Of a stretch of DNA of 64,000 nucleotides, positions 44,780 to 57,060 are shown piece by piece (the first letter of the stretch is position 1; each line of letters starts with the position of its first letter). The position numbers and the translations under genes were made by a program. The notes beneath the pieces were generated by a model. The model ran no database searches, was not told the DNA's origin, and worked only from the letters and a program-made list of their open reading frames with translations. Source of the stretch: Welwitschia mirabilis (Eukaryota; Gnetophyta; Gnetopsida; Welwitschiales); assembly GCA_051453625.1 (NCBI GenBank), contig JBOZIK010000001.1, positions 220,310,633 to 220,374,632 of the forward strand, read 5' to 3'.

Positions 44780-45410
44780 TATTTTAGGCTTGAACATCAA
44801 GGGCATGCAAAATACGTCGAAAATCAAAGATGTAGAAGAACTAATTTAAACCCATAATATAGAAATAAGCTATCTCTAGAAGACCAAAATATAGAAGGAA
44901 GAAGATTTCAATAAATTTAGGAGTAGATGGAATGTGAGATAGATTCCTAGCTATGGTAAAGTAAAGGGCTTATTAATGCTAATTAATAAAAACATAGAAT
45001 ATAAAAGGATAGAAATAAATAGGTGGTATCAAATACCATCCATTAGGGGATACATATTAGTTAAATTTTACACCCCTAAAAAATTAAGGAAAAAATGGAA
45101 ATTATGGAAGAAAATTCAAGAAAATATGGACCAGTGTTGTATCATAATTAAAGATTATAATTAGATGATCTATAGGTGGGGGAAAAAAGGAAAAGTTAGA
45201 TGGCCATTAGCAAGAATGGTAGAGCTAGAAAACCTAATCAATAAACTAGATTTAGTAGACTTCCCTTTGTAAAAGGTCCAATTTACATGATCTAATAGAA
45301 AACAAGGAACTAAAAGAATTATATTTAGGATAGACAAAGCTCTTCTTTTAGTGAACTTACTCAAAACAAAGCTCAAATCTTGGAAGAGAAGGAGCATTGG
45401 TGCTTATATT
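44780..45410 (+). pseudogene. LINE endonuclease domain, LINE 2 (broken)
   Basis: It starts with LNIKGMQ (about 44790), the family N-R/K-G start, then DVEELI, a stop, THNIEISYL, and a stop-KTK where the family has QETK. The catalytic Glu codon is therefore changed to Lys. Downstream, IIKDYN (about 45140) corresponds to the GDFN motif, and WGKKGKVRWPLARMVELEN, then LINKLDLVDFPL (about 45180-45270), is close to the plant L1 pattern following it. Assignment to L1-type endonuclease is strong; function is lost. Confidence 0.75.
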
Positions 45411-46800
45411 TTAGATCCCTAGTATTATTGTTAGGAAGTAAGAATAGTAAAAAGGCTTATTTTACTTTTGAAAATGCTTGGCTTAAGGAAGATGAATTGA
45501 AGGCAAGAAAGTATTGTAAGAGTACAGTTGTAAACATATCCAAACATTAAGGAAAATCTTGACAAATTAAAGTATGATTAAAATATTAGAGGAGAGGATG
45601 AGATGGGAAAATAAATAAGGAGGTGCTAAGGATAAAAATCAGAAACATTTAGTGAAAGTAGGAGGAGGAAGAGGAGTTTCGAAAGGAAGAATGGAAGAAA
45701 CTCTAAGATCTTCATAAGATAAATAAGTAGAAAGAGTAGTATTGGAAGCAAATATTCCACATGAATTAGTTAAAGGATGATGATGAGCACACTTTTCAGA
45801 GTAGTAAATAAGAGAAGATAAGATAATACCCTCAGTAGAATGATTTGGAAAAATCAATTGTATAAGAGAAATGAGAAATAAGACATTTTTATTAAAATCC
45901 TACAAGATCTATGGACAACAAGGTAGGAAACTACATTGTCTACACTTTAGTCTATGTCCTAGCAGGAGGAAAACTTTCTTAGACTTATAGAGGAAAGTAA
46001 GTTCTAGAATGTGCTAAGAAAAATGAAATTTAATTGAATCCATGATTTAGATCAATGAACTATGGAGTTTTTCAACAAGTATTAGAAAGTAATTAGAAAC
46101 TTAGTAGAGAAAGCCTTCAACAAAGTCTTATAACTTGGTTCAATTTCATATTCCTATAATAACACTTATATTATTATGATTACTAAAAATAGAAAGTAAT
46201 GGACATTCAAAATTTTGGATTCATAAGGATTTTTAATCTCTTATACAAAGATTCTAGCATGTCACATTTGATCATTTCTGCATCATGTGATAAGACTGAA
46301 TCAATCGGGATTTTTAGAAAATAGGAGCATCCTAGACTAGATAATTCTTAATCATGAAATTTTTCACTTCATTCACTTGATACTAGAAAAGCATACAAAA
46401 GTGTATTATAGAATTTTCTGAGATATGTACTAGAAACCAAAGGTTTTTCATTAGAATTTATTAACTTAATAATGCAAATACAGCCTCAATTAAATTTATC
46501 TTGAAGATTCATCAAGGAGATTATGACTTCTTCAATATAGGCAAAAGGCTTAGGTAAGGGGATCCCCTCTCATCCCATTATTCATTATTACTATAGACAT
46601 TTGTAAGATTATATTAGTAAATAAAGTGAATAAGGATCAGTTTTACACAAAATGTAGATAATTTCTAACAACTTCACTGATGACTCACTAATTTTCTTAG
46701 AATCCAATATTCAATAAGTAGAAGACATAAAGAGGGGATTCGATTCCTTTGCATAACACCTTTTTTTCTCTAATTAAAATATTATTTTCAAGTAGTTTAA
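45411..46800 (+). pseudogene. LINE reverse transcriptase, LINE 2 (broken)
   Basis: Linker block FENAWLKEDELKARKYC near 45470-45520. RT begins about 46000 with EFFNKY and NLVEKAFNKVL, then NTYIIMITKNRK (about 46160-46197), NQSGFLENRSILD (about 46290-46335), GSPLIPLFIITIDI (about 46560-46605) and FTDDSLIFLE at 46673-46702, equivalent to the catalytic FADD box with both Asp kept. Multiple TAG/TAA/TGA stops. No C-terminal zinc region or poly(A) tail was found before about 46800, so the 3' end may be lost. Confidence 0.75.
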
Positions 46801-49800
46801 CTAAAGGCTCCTGATAGAAACTTATCATATATTCTTAAATTTCCTATAAAATTTTGTGTCATAAATTTTCTATAATTTAAAACATTAATTATAACTTTTT
46901 TGAGCTCTAAGGATATATCATAATAAAAAATTTAATATTTAATTAATTATGAAGAAAAATAATAAATTATAGTAGTTTTTCATAAATTAAATTCATAATA
47001 GGATTCTTAGAAACTAACTGAACCTATCCTAGAATTCTAAAAAACTTATTTCTATGGTCATGATTTAAGATTAAAAATTATCAAATTTTCTAAAATTACA
47101 GTTCTACTGCACTACACTAAAATGATCATAACTTTTAAGATGTTTTGAAAATATTATTTAATTACCTACAACTTAGGATGCTTAAGTTTTTAGATGTATT
47201 AACTACTAGTTATAAAAACATAAATTAATTGCTTACTATTTTTTTCATTTATTCCCTAACATATTTTAAAAAATAAATTTATTAAAAATTATTACTTATC
47301 AATAAAATTACTATTTTTACACATTCACAATCGTAGCATAATCCTAAGCTTACAAAAAGAAAAAAATCACTAATTTATACTCATTATTTAATAATCTATG
47401 GTGTTTTTAACCTATGCCTTTATTCTGGAATTTTAATTTTTACCATAATAAAAATATGAAAAAGTTTCTACAACTAGTTATGCAATAATTTAAATTAGTA
47501 AAATAATGGATATACTAATTATTTATTTATAAAATATCTTAATTAAATTACTAATTCAAATCATTTTAAAAAGAAAAAATACATTAATTCAAAAAAGAAC
47601 CATTTACTATGAGCCCTAGGATTTCTATGAAAGAGTACTAGTGTAAAAGAAATTTTTGAGGATTAGATCTTTGTCCCTAATAAAATGGATCTAATGTATA
47701 ATAGAAAAAAATATAATATTATAATAAAAATGTGTATACAAATCTACTTTTTCTTTGTTTTATTTTTATAATAAACCCCTGATGACTTACCATAATCATC
47801 TATGAGTAATCTCCATCACCAAGCATAAGATACTGCTCATATCTTTCTGGCGTTTTGATGAGAGTCAATGGGAGGAAATAAAGTTATATATATCACTATA
47901 CTAGAATCTTTAAAAAAGATCATGCAGATAACATGAGTAAAGAGCTTACTTAGAAATATCAATAAGTCCTGGATTGTTGAAGATTGATAAAGATCTAAGC
48001 TTAAGAATCCTTAGTTCTAAGCTTCATAAGAAATAAAATGAAAAGAAAAAGAGAGGCAAAAAAGGAAATGCACTTGCATGGAAAATGAAAAATATCTCCT
48101 NNNNNNNNNNNNNNNNNNNNNNNNNNNNNNNNNNNNNNNNNNNNNNNNNNNNNNNNNNNNNNNNNNNNNNNNNNNNNNNNNNNNNNNNNNNNNNNNNNNN
48201 NNNNNNNNNNNNNNNNNNNNNNNNNNNNNNNNNNNNNNNNNNNNNNNNNNNNNNNNNNNNNNNNNNNNNNNNNNNNNNNNNNNNNNNNNNNNNNNNNNNN
48301 NNNNNNNNNNNNNNNNNNNNNNNNNNNNNNNNNNNNNNNNNNNNNNNNNNNNNNNNNNNNNNNNNNNNNNNNNNNNNNNNNNNNNNNNNNNNNNNNNNNN
48401 NNNNNNNNNNNNNNNNNNNNNNNNNNNNNNNNNNNNNNNNNNNNNNNNNNNNNNNNNNNNNNNNNNNNNNNNNNNNNNNNNNNNNNNNNNNNNNNNNNNN
48501 NNNNNNNNNNNNNNNNNNNNNNNNNNNNNNNNNNNNNNNNNNNNNNNNNNNNNNNNNNNNNNNNNNNNNNNNNNNNNNNNNNNNNNNNNNNNNNNNNNNN
48601 NNNNNNNNNNNNNNNNNNNNNNNNNNNNNNNNNNNNNNNNNNNNNNNNNNNNNNNNNNNNNNNNNNNNNNNNNNNNNNNNNNNNNNNNNNNNNNNNNNNN
48701 NNNNNNNNNNNNNNNNNNNNNNNNNNNNNNNNNNNNNNNNNNNNNNNNNNNNNNNNNNNNNNNNNNNNNNNNNNNNNNNNNNNNNNNNNNNNNNNNNNNN
48801 NNNNNNNNNNNNNNNNNNNNNNNNNNNNNNNNNNNNNNNNNNNNNNNNNNNNNNNNNNNNNNNNNNNNNNNNNNNNNNNNNNNNNNNNNNNNNNNNNNNN
48901 NNNNNAGATACTGCTCATATCTTTCTAGCGTCTTGATGAGAGTCAATGGAAGGGAATAAAGTTATATATATCACTATACTAGAATCTTTAAAAAAGATCA
49001 TGCGGATAACATGAGTAAAGAGCTTACTTATAAATATCAGTAAGTCCTTGATTGTTGAAGATTGATGAAGATCTAAGCTTAAGAATCCTTAGTTCTAAGC
49101 TTCATAAGAAATAAAATGAAAAGAAAAAGAGAGGAAAAAAAGGAAATGCACTTGCATGGAAAATGAAATATCTCCTCCCTTACAATAGAGAAAAGGATCT
49201 CTATATATAAACAAATAGAAGGCACATAACTCAAGATTACAAAATCACATGATTTATTATTGATAAGTGGGATGAGTAATAAGTGATATTGGAGTACAAA
49301 AATAGATCATATTTATGACTCATTTACATAACTAGGATGACTAATCTTCTTCCTTTAATTAGTAATGTTAATTGCATGCATCATTTCCTTATGCTAGCTC
49401 CTTCTTAATCTTTCATAGGCTTATAAGTAAGTTTAATTCATTCAAAACATGCATCAAAATAATAAATGCATAAATCCTAAAATTGTCATGTGGCATAATG
49501 AGATAAACTTTTTAATTGCAATAAATAAAACAATAAATACTCTATGAACTAGGTGCCTTTACATATCTCAAGAAGATAAAAGTCATAATAGAGTAAATCT
49601 AATCATTTATCATTCTTAGTTCTATTGGATATTTTTGTGGCTCAAACTCCATAATTAATTAGTTGTTAAAACTACTTCATAATTTTCCTCTTCCAATACC
49701 CATCCTCCCTTATTTCATTATATTTTAAGGGTATTTAATACCCTCAATTTTAATATCGAAAGTGAGCTTTTTGAATGGCCTATCACATTTATTTCCTGGA

Positions 49801-49804
49801 AGAC
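46801..49804. other. AT-rich, LTR-like sequence around an 805-base gap
   Basis: No coding region. The stretch 47829-48100 recurs at 48906-49180 with a few per cent difference, on the two sides of the gap. 49165-49225 has the sequence CTCCTCCCTTACAATAGAG then CTCTATATATAAAC, which looks like an LTR or leader with a TATA box. 47080-47200 (GCACTACACTAAAATGATC and following) resembles Ty3/gypsy LTR texture. I could not pair it with a second LTR. Confidence 0.4.
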
Positions 49805-49862
49805 ATTTGGGCTCTTAGTCATGGCCTGATTTATGCATAATAAATCTATTAGATCCAACAAT

Positions 49863-49874
49863 TGGTATTGGAAC
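49863..49874 (+). other. Primer binding site of the 49.8-kb LTR element
   Basis: TGGTATTGGAAC, close to TGGTATCGGAGC/TGGTATCAGAGC, two bases after the LTR end CCAACA. Confidence 0.6.
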
Positions 49875-52375
49875 TAGTTAAAGGAATTCATGCTTAATGA
49901 AATCTTCTTCCGATCCTGCAATTTTTTTAAGGTTAGATGTAGAAAATGTAGCAAAAATGATGATGGTAATTTGTTAGAAGAAGAAGAAGCAATCTCAAAA
50001 AATACTTTTCGAATTTCGCAGGAAGAACACAGTATTCACTGGGACTAGATGCAACCATGACAAAGCACATAAAATTCAATCTACTTATGACAAATGCCAC
50101 TCTTGCAACCCTTTCACTAGCATAACCATCACACAACATAATTATAGAGAGAATCATGTATCTGAAATCATTAAAAAACTTGATGCTGGTGCACGTTGAA
50201 AACTTGTAGGGTTTTCACATAATGACAAATGGCAAATCTAGTCTACATTATCAATGACTTCTTCATGGGCTATACGTAGAAAACCACTATGGATCTTATA
50301 ATACCATGCATGTTTTTCTACCCATCTAGTACTTTCGATGTCATCAAGATCAATGTCATCTAGGAGAATGTCCTGACATTCAATCTACAGTCTATAAACG
50401 ACTATGCCATGGTTTCCTTAGTAGATCCTATGGTCCCTCCAATCTTCAGATCCAATAACTGATTCTATGGAATGAAAATCCTTCAAATAATCATAAATGA
50501 CATCAAAAGAAAATGTTCTGTGTTTTATATGATTTTCAAAAAATTATAAGAAGTATAAGAAAGATGTAGAGAAAATTTAGAGGAAGTGTAACTTACACGA
50601 GATGACAGTGATTGGGGATCCACTGGTAATGGTGCATCAGGACCACAGGATCAAACTATTGATGCTATGGAAATAGATTTTTTGGTTGCATTTCTGGCTA
50701 TCAGTGTTAAAGGACTACAAATGATCTTGTGCATTTGGATCGGGTTTAGGACTCTATTAAATAATCCCTCATATGCAGTCTTAAGCATCTGGATGTTACC
50801 ATTGTAATGTGAATGGTTCTCTCCTTTGGTCCTCCTCAGATCTAAAACCCTTTTTCATTTCTTACCTCTTTCTTTTCCTCTTTACCTTTTATTTTCTGTT
50901 GCATTTTATTCCATTTCATTGAACCATTCTATAAATTTCACATCAAAATAATATGAATATTTTTTTTGGGGTAGCATGCAAAAGAGTCTGCTATTTGCCT
51001 TAAAACCTTGCCAATAATATGCATTCTCTATGAATCTTTGATATGATGAGTAAGGCATTGGTTTGTTACAGGCTAGAATCATTGAAGATCAGATTCAGTG
51101 GATGAGTCTTAAATATTCTCTCTCTAACATTAAGTTTTTTTTGCTTTTGTCACAATCACTAGTAATAATAAGTACCAACTGGTATTATTTTGGGCACAGT
51201 TTCATTTTCTGTTTTATTAACAAAGCTTATGAAAGAGGTTAAAAAGTATTATTATTAAGGGGGTACTAAGTTATTAATATTGTTTTGTGGAAACATTATT
51301 ATGAAATAAATTATTATTTGAGAGGGTCATAAATATTGTATTTAATAAGGTCAAATTTACCAACTCCCACCTCACTTTGCTCAACAGGATGGTTGATTAA
51401 GCGAAAGTTAGGTTGAAGTCTTGTCCTAATGTGATATACAATTTTATGTAAAATGATACTATAAGAAGTGGTATGAGACACTTCTTGTAATATTATTTTA
51501 TATAANNNNNNNNNNNNNNNNNNNNNNNNNNNNNNNNNNNNNNNNNNNNNNNNNNNNNNNNNNNNNNNNNNNNNNNNNNNNNNNNNNNNNNNNNNNNNNN
51601 NNNNNNNNNNNNNNNNNNNNNNNNNNNNNNNNNNNNNNNNNNNNNNNNNNNNNNNNNNNNNNNNNNNNNNNNNNNNNNNNNNNNNNNNNNNNNNNNNNNN
51701 NNNNNNNNNNNNNNNNNNNNNNNNNNNNNNNNNNNNNNNNNNNNNNNNNNNNNNNNNNNNNNNNNNNNNNNNNNNNNNNNNNNNNNNNNNNNNNNNNNNN
51801 NNNNNNNNNNNNNNNNNNNNNNNNNNNNNNNNNNNNNNNNNNNNNNNNNNNNNNNNNNNNNNNNNNNNNNNNNNNNNNNNNNNNNNNNNNNNNNNNNNNN
51901 NNNNNNNNNNNNNNNNNNNNNNNNNNNNNNNNNNNNNNNNNNNNNNNNNNNNNNNNNNNNNNNNNNNNNNNNNNNNNNNNNNNNNNNNNNNNNNNNNNNN
52001 NNNNNNNNNNNNNNNNNNNNNNNNNNNNNNNNNNNNNNNNNNNNNNNNNNNNNNNNNNNNNNNNNNNNNNNNNNNNNNNNNNNAGTTATTAATATTTTTT
52101 TGTGGAAACATTATTATGAAATAAATTACTATTTGAGAGGGTCATAAATATTGTATTTAATAAGGTTAAATTTACCAACTCCCACCTTACTTTGCTCAAC
52201 AGGATGGTTGATTAAGTGAAAGTTAGGTTGGAGGCTTGTCCTAATCAATTTATGTGATATACAATTTTATGTAAAATGATACTATAAGAAGTGGTATGAG
52301 ACACTTCTTGTAATATTGTTTTATATAAAAATTTCTTAAGTGTATCCCATTTCTAGTGTATGTCCCTTATTGTGG

Positions 52376-52505
52376 TTAGTCCACATGGTTGTGGTTATTC
52401 TGTGTTGTCCTGAGTTGTCCCAAGTTGTCCATAGTTATTCCACCTTATCTTGAGTTGTCCTAAGATGTTTTACTTTGTCTCAAGTTATTCCATTTTGTTC
52501 TGAGT
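52376..52505 (+). repeat. Degenerate short tandem repeat (about 10-12-bp unit)
   Basis: Repeated variants of GTTGTCCTGA/GTTGTCCCAA/GTTATTCCA and TTGTCTCAA, roughly eleven copies within the 3' LTR of the element above. It ends against the gap at 52546. Confidence 0.75.
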
Positions 52506-52845
52506 AAATGTTCCTCATTACTTAAGCTAGGTTGGAGGCTTGTTGNNNNNNNNNNNNNNNNNNNNNNNNNNNNNNNNNNNNNNNNNNNNNNNNNNNNNNN
52601 NNNNNNNNNNNNNNNNNNNNNNNNNNNNNNNNNNNNNNNNNNNNNNNNNNNNNNNNNNNNNNNNNNNNNNNNNNNNNNNNNNNNNNNNNNNNNNNNNNNN
52701 NNNNNNNNNNNNNNNNNNNNNNNNNNNNNNNNNNNNNNNNNNNNNNNNNNNNNNNNNNNNNNNNNNNNNNNNNNNNNNCCTTGAGCAATCTTTGGGTTCT
52801 CAATCATGGCCTGATCTATACATAATGGATCTATTAGATCCAATA

Positions 52846-53534
52846 GATTCCAGGTAGAGTTCATGTACTTGTTTAAATGTTCAGTTATTTTATAATATGT
52901 AGAATCTATTAATCACATAACAGAAGGAAAAAAATGTTTATTTATAATATTGTACACCTTATCACATTTACAAAGAATTTATATGAGTAAATAAGATGTA
53001 TAATATATTTTTATGTCCTCTTAAAAATTTTAATTTATTAGTTTTATCATGTGATTTTAATTTTTTACATAATGGATTTATCTAGTTTAAATGTTTGGAT
53101 AGCTTTTCTTATAAAAACCTTCTAACATAATTATTATTATTTTCATGGTGAATTATGAAAGTTACAAACTAAGGTTAATTTAAACTACCATCTTATTTAG
53201 ATAAGGCTTTTAAAGAAGAGTAANNNNNNNNNNNNNNNNNNNNNNNNNNNNNNNNNNNNNNNNNNNNNNNNNNNNNNNNNNNNNNNNNNNNNNNNNNNNN
53301 NNNNNNNNNNNNNNNNNNNNNNNCATGGTGAATTATAAAAGTTACAAACTAAGGTTAATTTAAACTACCATCTTATTTGGATAAGGCTTTTAAAGAAGAG
53401 TAATTTATCATCTAATTAAAAGTTTAATATGCTTAATATCTAGGTAATTCTTCCCCTACTTAAACTAATTTACTCCTAAGATTTAAGATATATAAAGAGT
53501 TTAAGAGCATCTAACTATATATTATGAGATTAAA
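52846..53534. other. AT-rich sequence 3' of the chromovirus
   Basis: No gene. Sequence before the gap (53141-53223) recurs after it (53324-53403). Could contain the 3' end and LTR of the minus-strand chromovirus, but no LTR pair was found. Confidence 0.4.
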
Positions 53535-53911
53535 AATATTTGGGTATTAATTTTTCATTATTTCCTATAGCTCCCAAGTAGCTTCATAAATACTATGATT
53601 AATTCATTTTATCTTTACTTGATGGATCTTCTTGTTTTGTAAATTAATAGTTTAGTGGTCCAGCATTGCTTTCATCTTCTCTATAGTTGAACAATTTAGT
53701 TTCACCTAAATATGAAACCAATTTAACACATGAGAAGAATCCATAATATACTCTCTTAACATACTTACATGGAAAACATTATGCATGTGTAATAATTGAG
53801 GAGATAGAGCAAGTTTATATGTAACAAGTCTAATTCTTTTTAATATTTTAAATGGTCTAATAAATGGAGGAGATAATTTTAATCTCTTAACTCCTCTCAT
53901 TATTTATTTTG
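53535..53911 (-). pseudogene. Chromovirus integrase C-terminus and chromodomain
   Basis: Minus-strand frame 53900-53706 reads LSPPFIRPFKILKRIRLVTYKLALSPQLLHMHNVFHVSMLREYI, the conserved integrase C-terminal block of plant chromoviruses (written here with the pieces LSPPFIRPFKI and HNVFHVSMLREYI as the key motifs). Immediately 3', about 53545-53690, a stop-riddled stretch keeps the chromodomain pattern (W-x-N-H ... YEATWE-like). Such chromodomains steer integration to modified histones. The arrangement points to the Tekay/Del lineage. Sequence upstream is hidden by the 862-base gap. Confidence 0.75.
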
Positions 53912-54773
53912 NNNNNNNNNNNNNNNNNNNNNNNNNNNNNNNNNNNNNNNNNNNNNNNNNNNNNNNNNNNNNNNNNNNNNNNNNNNNNNNNNNNNNNNNN
54001 NNNNNNNNNNNNNNNNNNNNNNNNNNNNNNNNNNNNNNNNNNNNNNNNNNNNNNNNNNNNNNNNNNNNNNNNNNNNNNNNNNNNNNNNNNNNNNNNNNNN
54101 NNNNNNNNNNNNNNNNNNNNNNNNNNNNNNNNNNNNNNNNNNNNNNNNNNNNNNNNNNNNNNNNNNNNNNNNNNNNNNNNNNNNNNNNNNNNNNNNNNNN
54201 NNNNNNNNNNNNNNNNNNNNNNNNNNNNNNNNNNNNNNNNNNNNNNNNNNNNNNNNNNNNNNNNNNNNNNNNNNNNNNNNNNNNNNNNNNNNNNNNNNNN
54301 NNNNNNNNNNNNNNNNNNNNNNNNNNNNNNNNNNNNNNNNNNNNNNNNNNNNNNNNNNNNNNNNNNNNNNNNNNNNNNNNNNNNNNNNNNNNNNNNNNNN
54401 NNNNNNNNNNNNNNNNNNNNNNNNNNNNNNNNNNNNNNNNNNNNNNNNNNNNNNNNNNNNNNNNNNNNNNNNNNNNNNNNNNNNNNNNNNNNNNNNNNNN
54501 NNNNNNNNNNNNNNNNNNNNNNNNNNNNNNNNNNNNNNNNNNNNNNNNNNNNNNNNNNNNNNNNNNNNNNNNNNNNNNNNNNNNNNNNNNNNNNNNNNNN
54601 NNNNNNNNNNNNNNNNNNNNNNNNNNNNNNNNNNNNNNNNNNNNNNNNNNNNNNNNNNNNNNNNNNNNNNNNNNNNNNNNNNNNNNNNNNNNNNNNNNNN
54701 NNNNNNNNNNNNNNNNNNNNNNNNNNNNNNNNNNNNNNNNNNNNNNNNNNNNNNNNNNNNNNNNNNNNNNNNN

Positions 54774-55480
54774 CGTTATTATGTACAAATTCTACTAATT
54801 ATAGGTACTCTTCCCAACTCTTAGGATTATCTAGAATACGTGATCTAAAAAAAGCTTCTAAAATTTGATTAACTCTTTCTACTTGATCATCTATTTAATG
54901 ATGAAATATAGTACTCATATTTAGCTTAGTTCCTAAACCTATTTATAGTTCTTGCTATAACTTAGAAGTAAATTTTGAATCTCTATTAAAAATAAGTACT
55001 AAAGGCACACCATGCAACTAAACAACATTTCAAATAAATAATTTGGCTGTATCCTTATCATTATAAGTAGATTTTACTAGACTGAAATATAGTGACTTAA
55101 TTGTCTATCAATTATCACCATGATAGAGTTATTACCTATTTAAGCTATTGCAATTTTTACAATAAAGGGAATGCAAATTATGTCATATTTATATTCTAGA
55201 ATATCATGTGGATAAAGTAATCCTACTAGATATCTATGTTCCACTTTAACTTGTTAATAATTAAGACATCTTAACACAAATTTTGTTATATTCTTTTTCA
55301 TCCCNNNNNNNNNNNNNNNNNNNNNNNNNNNNNNNNNNNNNNNNNNNNNNNNNNNNNNNNNNNNNNNNNNNNNNNNNNNNNNNNNNNNNNNNNNNNNNNN
55401 NNNNTTCATCCCTGATCACTAAATTTATATTTCATATTTGATACATTTTAGTTCTTGTGGGATAAACTGCTATAAGTGGA
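54774..55480 (-). pseudogene. Chromovirus integrase (broken)
   Basis: Minus-strand blocks: YPTRTKMYQI followed by a stop and NINLVIRDE (about 55470-55410), matching the zinc region pattern HPGxTKMYxDL. VPLVLIFNRDSKFTSKL lies near 55000-54950 (second catalytic Asp kept). ERVNQILEAFFRSRIL and SWEEYL follow (about 54890-54800; Glu of the triad kept). Stops throughout. The gap 55305-55404 is flanked by TTCATCCC on both sides. Confidence 0.75.
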
Positions 55481-55699
55481 ATATGAAATGTAAATATTAG
55501 CTTATGTCTAATTCCATGTACATTAGAAATCAGAAATATTTACTTGAATCTAATAATACCATCTGAATTAGTACTAAAATGCTCTAAATCTATTAATTTT
55601 CCTAACTAGTCCTTTAATCTTTGATAATTCTCATCCTTTTTTTATCCCTCTAATATAATGATAGAAATTTATCTTTGAATTTACATGATTTCTTTGAGA

Positions 55700-57060
55700 T
55701 AAAGTCATCCACTAAGAGCATCTGCAACCTTATTTTCCTTACCTTCATGATATAAATTTTCTACATTAAATCACATAGAAATTCTATCTATATTCTTTGC
55801 CTAAAATTTAAGTATAGTTGAGTAAATAGGTATTTTAGATTCTTATAACCTATTCAACCTTGAAACTTTACACTATGGAGGTAATGCTTCTATAACTTGA
55901 AAGCAAAACTTACTATAGCTACTTCAAGATCATGAATAGGATAATTTCTCTCATGAGTCTTAATTATCTTGATTCATAAGATATTACCCTTTTATCCTAT
56001 TCAAGAGCTACTAAGAGACCTTTTCTAGATTCATTAGAATAAACTAAAAAGGTCTTTAAATCATCTGATATTGCTAAGATTGGAACACTTATTAATCATT
56101 TTTTTAAGATGATAAAATGACTATTGACATTTTTCTATCTATTGAAAGTCTTTATTTTTCTTTAAAAGTCTTATTAATAAAAAATCTATCTTAGAAAAGT
56201 TGAAGATGAATCAATGATAATATTTAAAAAGAATAAGAAAGCTTCTAACCTTAGTAATATTTGTAGATGTTTGTCATTCCATGATTACTCTAACTTTATT
56301 TTGATCTACTATTACACCTTCCTTGGATATTAAATAACCTAGAAATTAAATGGATTCCTTCCAAAAAGAGATTTTTTCTTCATTTTAGCATATAATTGGT
56401 AATTCTATAAAGTTTGTAATACTATTCTCAAGTGTTTCACATGCTCTTCATAAGCCTTGGAAGAAATGATGATGTCATCAATAAATACTCTTATAAAGGA
56501 ATTAAGATGTAGTTAAAAAATGTAATTCATAATGTTCATAAATATTATAGGGGTATTAGTTATGCCAAAAGGCATAGCAGTAAACTTGTAATGCCCATTA
56601 TGGATTCTAAATATTATTTTATAATATCTTCTTATTTAATTTTAAATTGATGATATCCAGCTTTTAGATCAACTTTTAAGAACATATTATCTTCTTTGAG
56701 CTAAATAATAATGTGATCTATTCTTGGTAGCGAATACTTGTTCTTAATGATAATCTTATTTAGCTATCTATAATCAATGCATAATCTTAGTGCTCCACAT
56801 TTTTCTTTACAAATAATAGAGATGCTCCTCATGGTGATACATTAGGATAAACAAAACCTTTTTGTAAGAGTTCTTCAAGCTAAATTTTTAATTCTTTTAT
56901 TTCTATAGGATAAATTTTATATGGTGCCTTATAAATTAGTTGGGTTCGTAGAATCAATTCAATGAAAATTAAACTTTTTGAAGTGGTTGAATTTTCAGAA
57001 ATTCTATCATAAATACATCAAGATATTCTTAGTCTATTGATACATTCTTTACTAAAGTTC
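55700..57060 (-). pseudogene. Chromovirus reverse transcriptase and RNase H (broken)
   Basis: RT shows KFTAMPFGITNTPIIFMNIMN (about 56595-56530 in two pieces: FTAMPFGITN and TPIIFMNIM) and the catalytic box VFIDDIIISS at about 56490-56460 with both Asp present, then YEEHVKHLRIVLQTL. RNase H begins near 56090 (VYSNESRKGLLVALE), followed by ERNYPIHDLEVAIVSFAFKL and, near 55720, EGKENKVADALS, which is the family block at the end of RNase H. Many stops. Protease and zinc knuckle lie upstream (57060-57720). Confidence 0.8.

Larger units (their letters stand above)
49805..52845 (+). mobile_element. Non-autonomous-looking LTR element
   Basis: The 5' LTR end (about 49805-49860, CATGGCCTGATTTATGCATA ... 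GATCCAACA) is repeated at about 52790-52845 (CATGGCCTGATCTATACATA ... GATCCAATA). A primer-site-like TGGTATTGGAAC follows at 49863-49874. A purine run AAGGGGG at 51257-51263 precedes what should be the 3' LTR (about 51264-52845, interrupted by two gaps). The 1.4-kb interior has no recognisable gag or pol motif. This fits a LARD-type non-autonomous element, or one with its coding region too decayed to recognise. The 5' LTR start is undefined. Confidence 0.55.

Noticed and set aside
48001-48959. Long frames of about 280-310 codons across 48.0-48.96 kb, and similar ones at 51314-52111, 52460-52864 and 53904-54868
   Set aside because: They consist almost wholly of N bases in assembly gaps.
49933-50157. 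74-codon minus-strand ORF in the non-autonomous LTR element
   Set aside because: No motif, orientation opposite to the element, ends in a run of Leu/Tyr/His from simple sequence.
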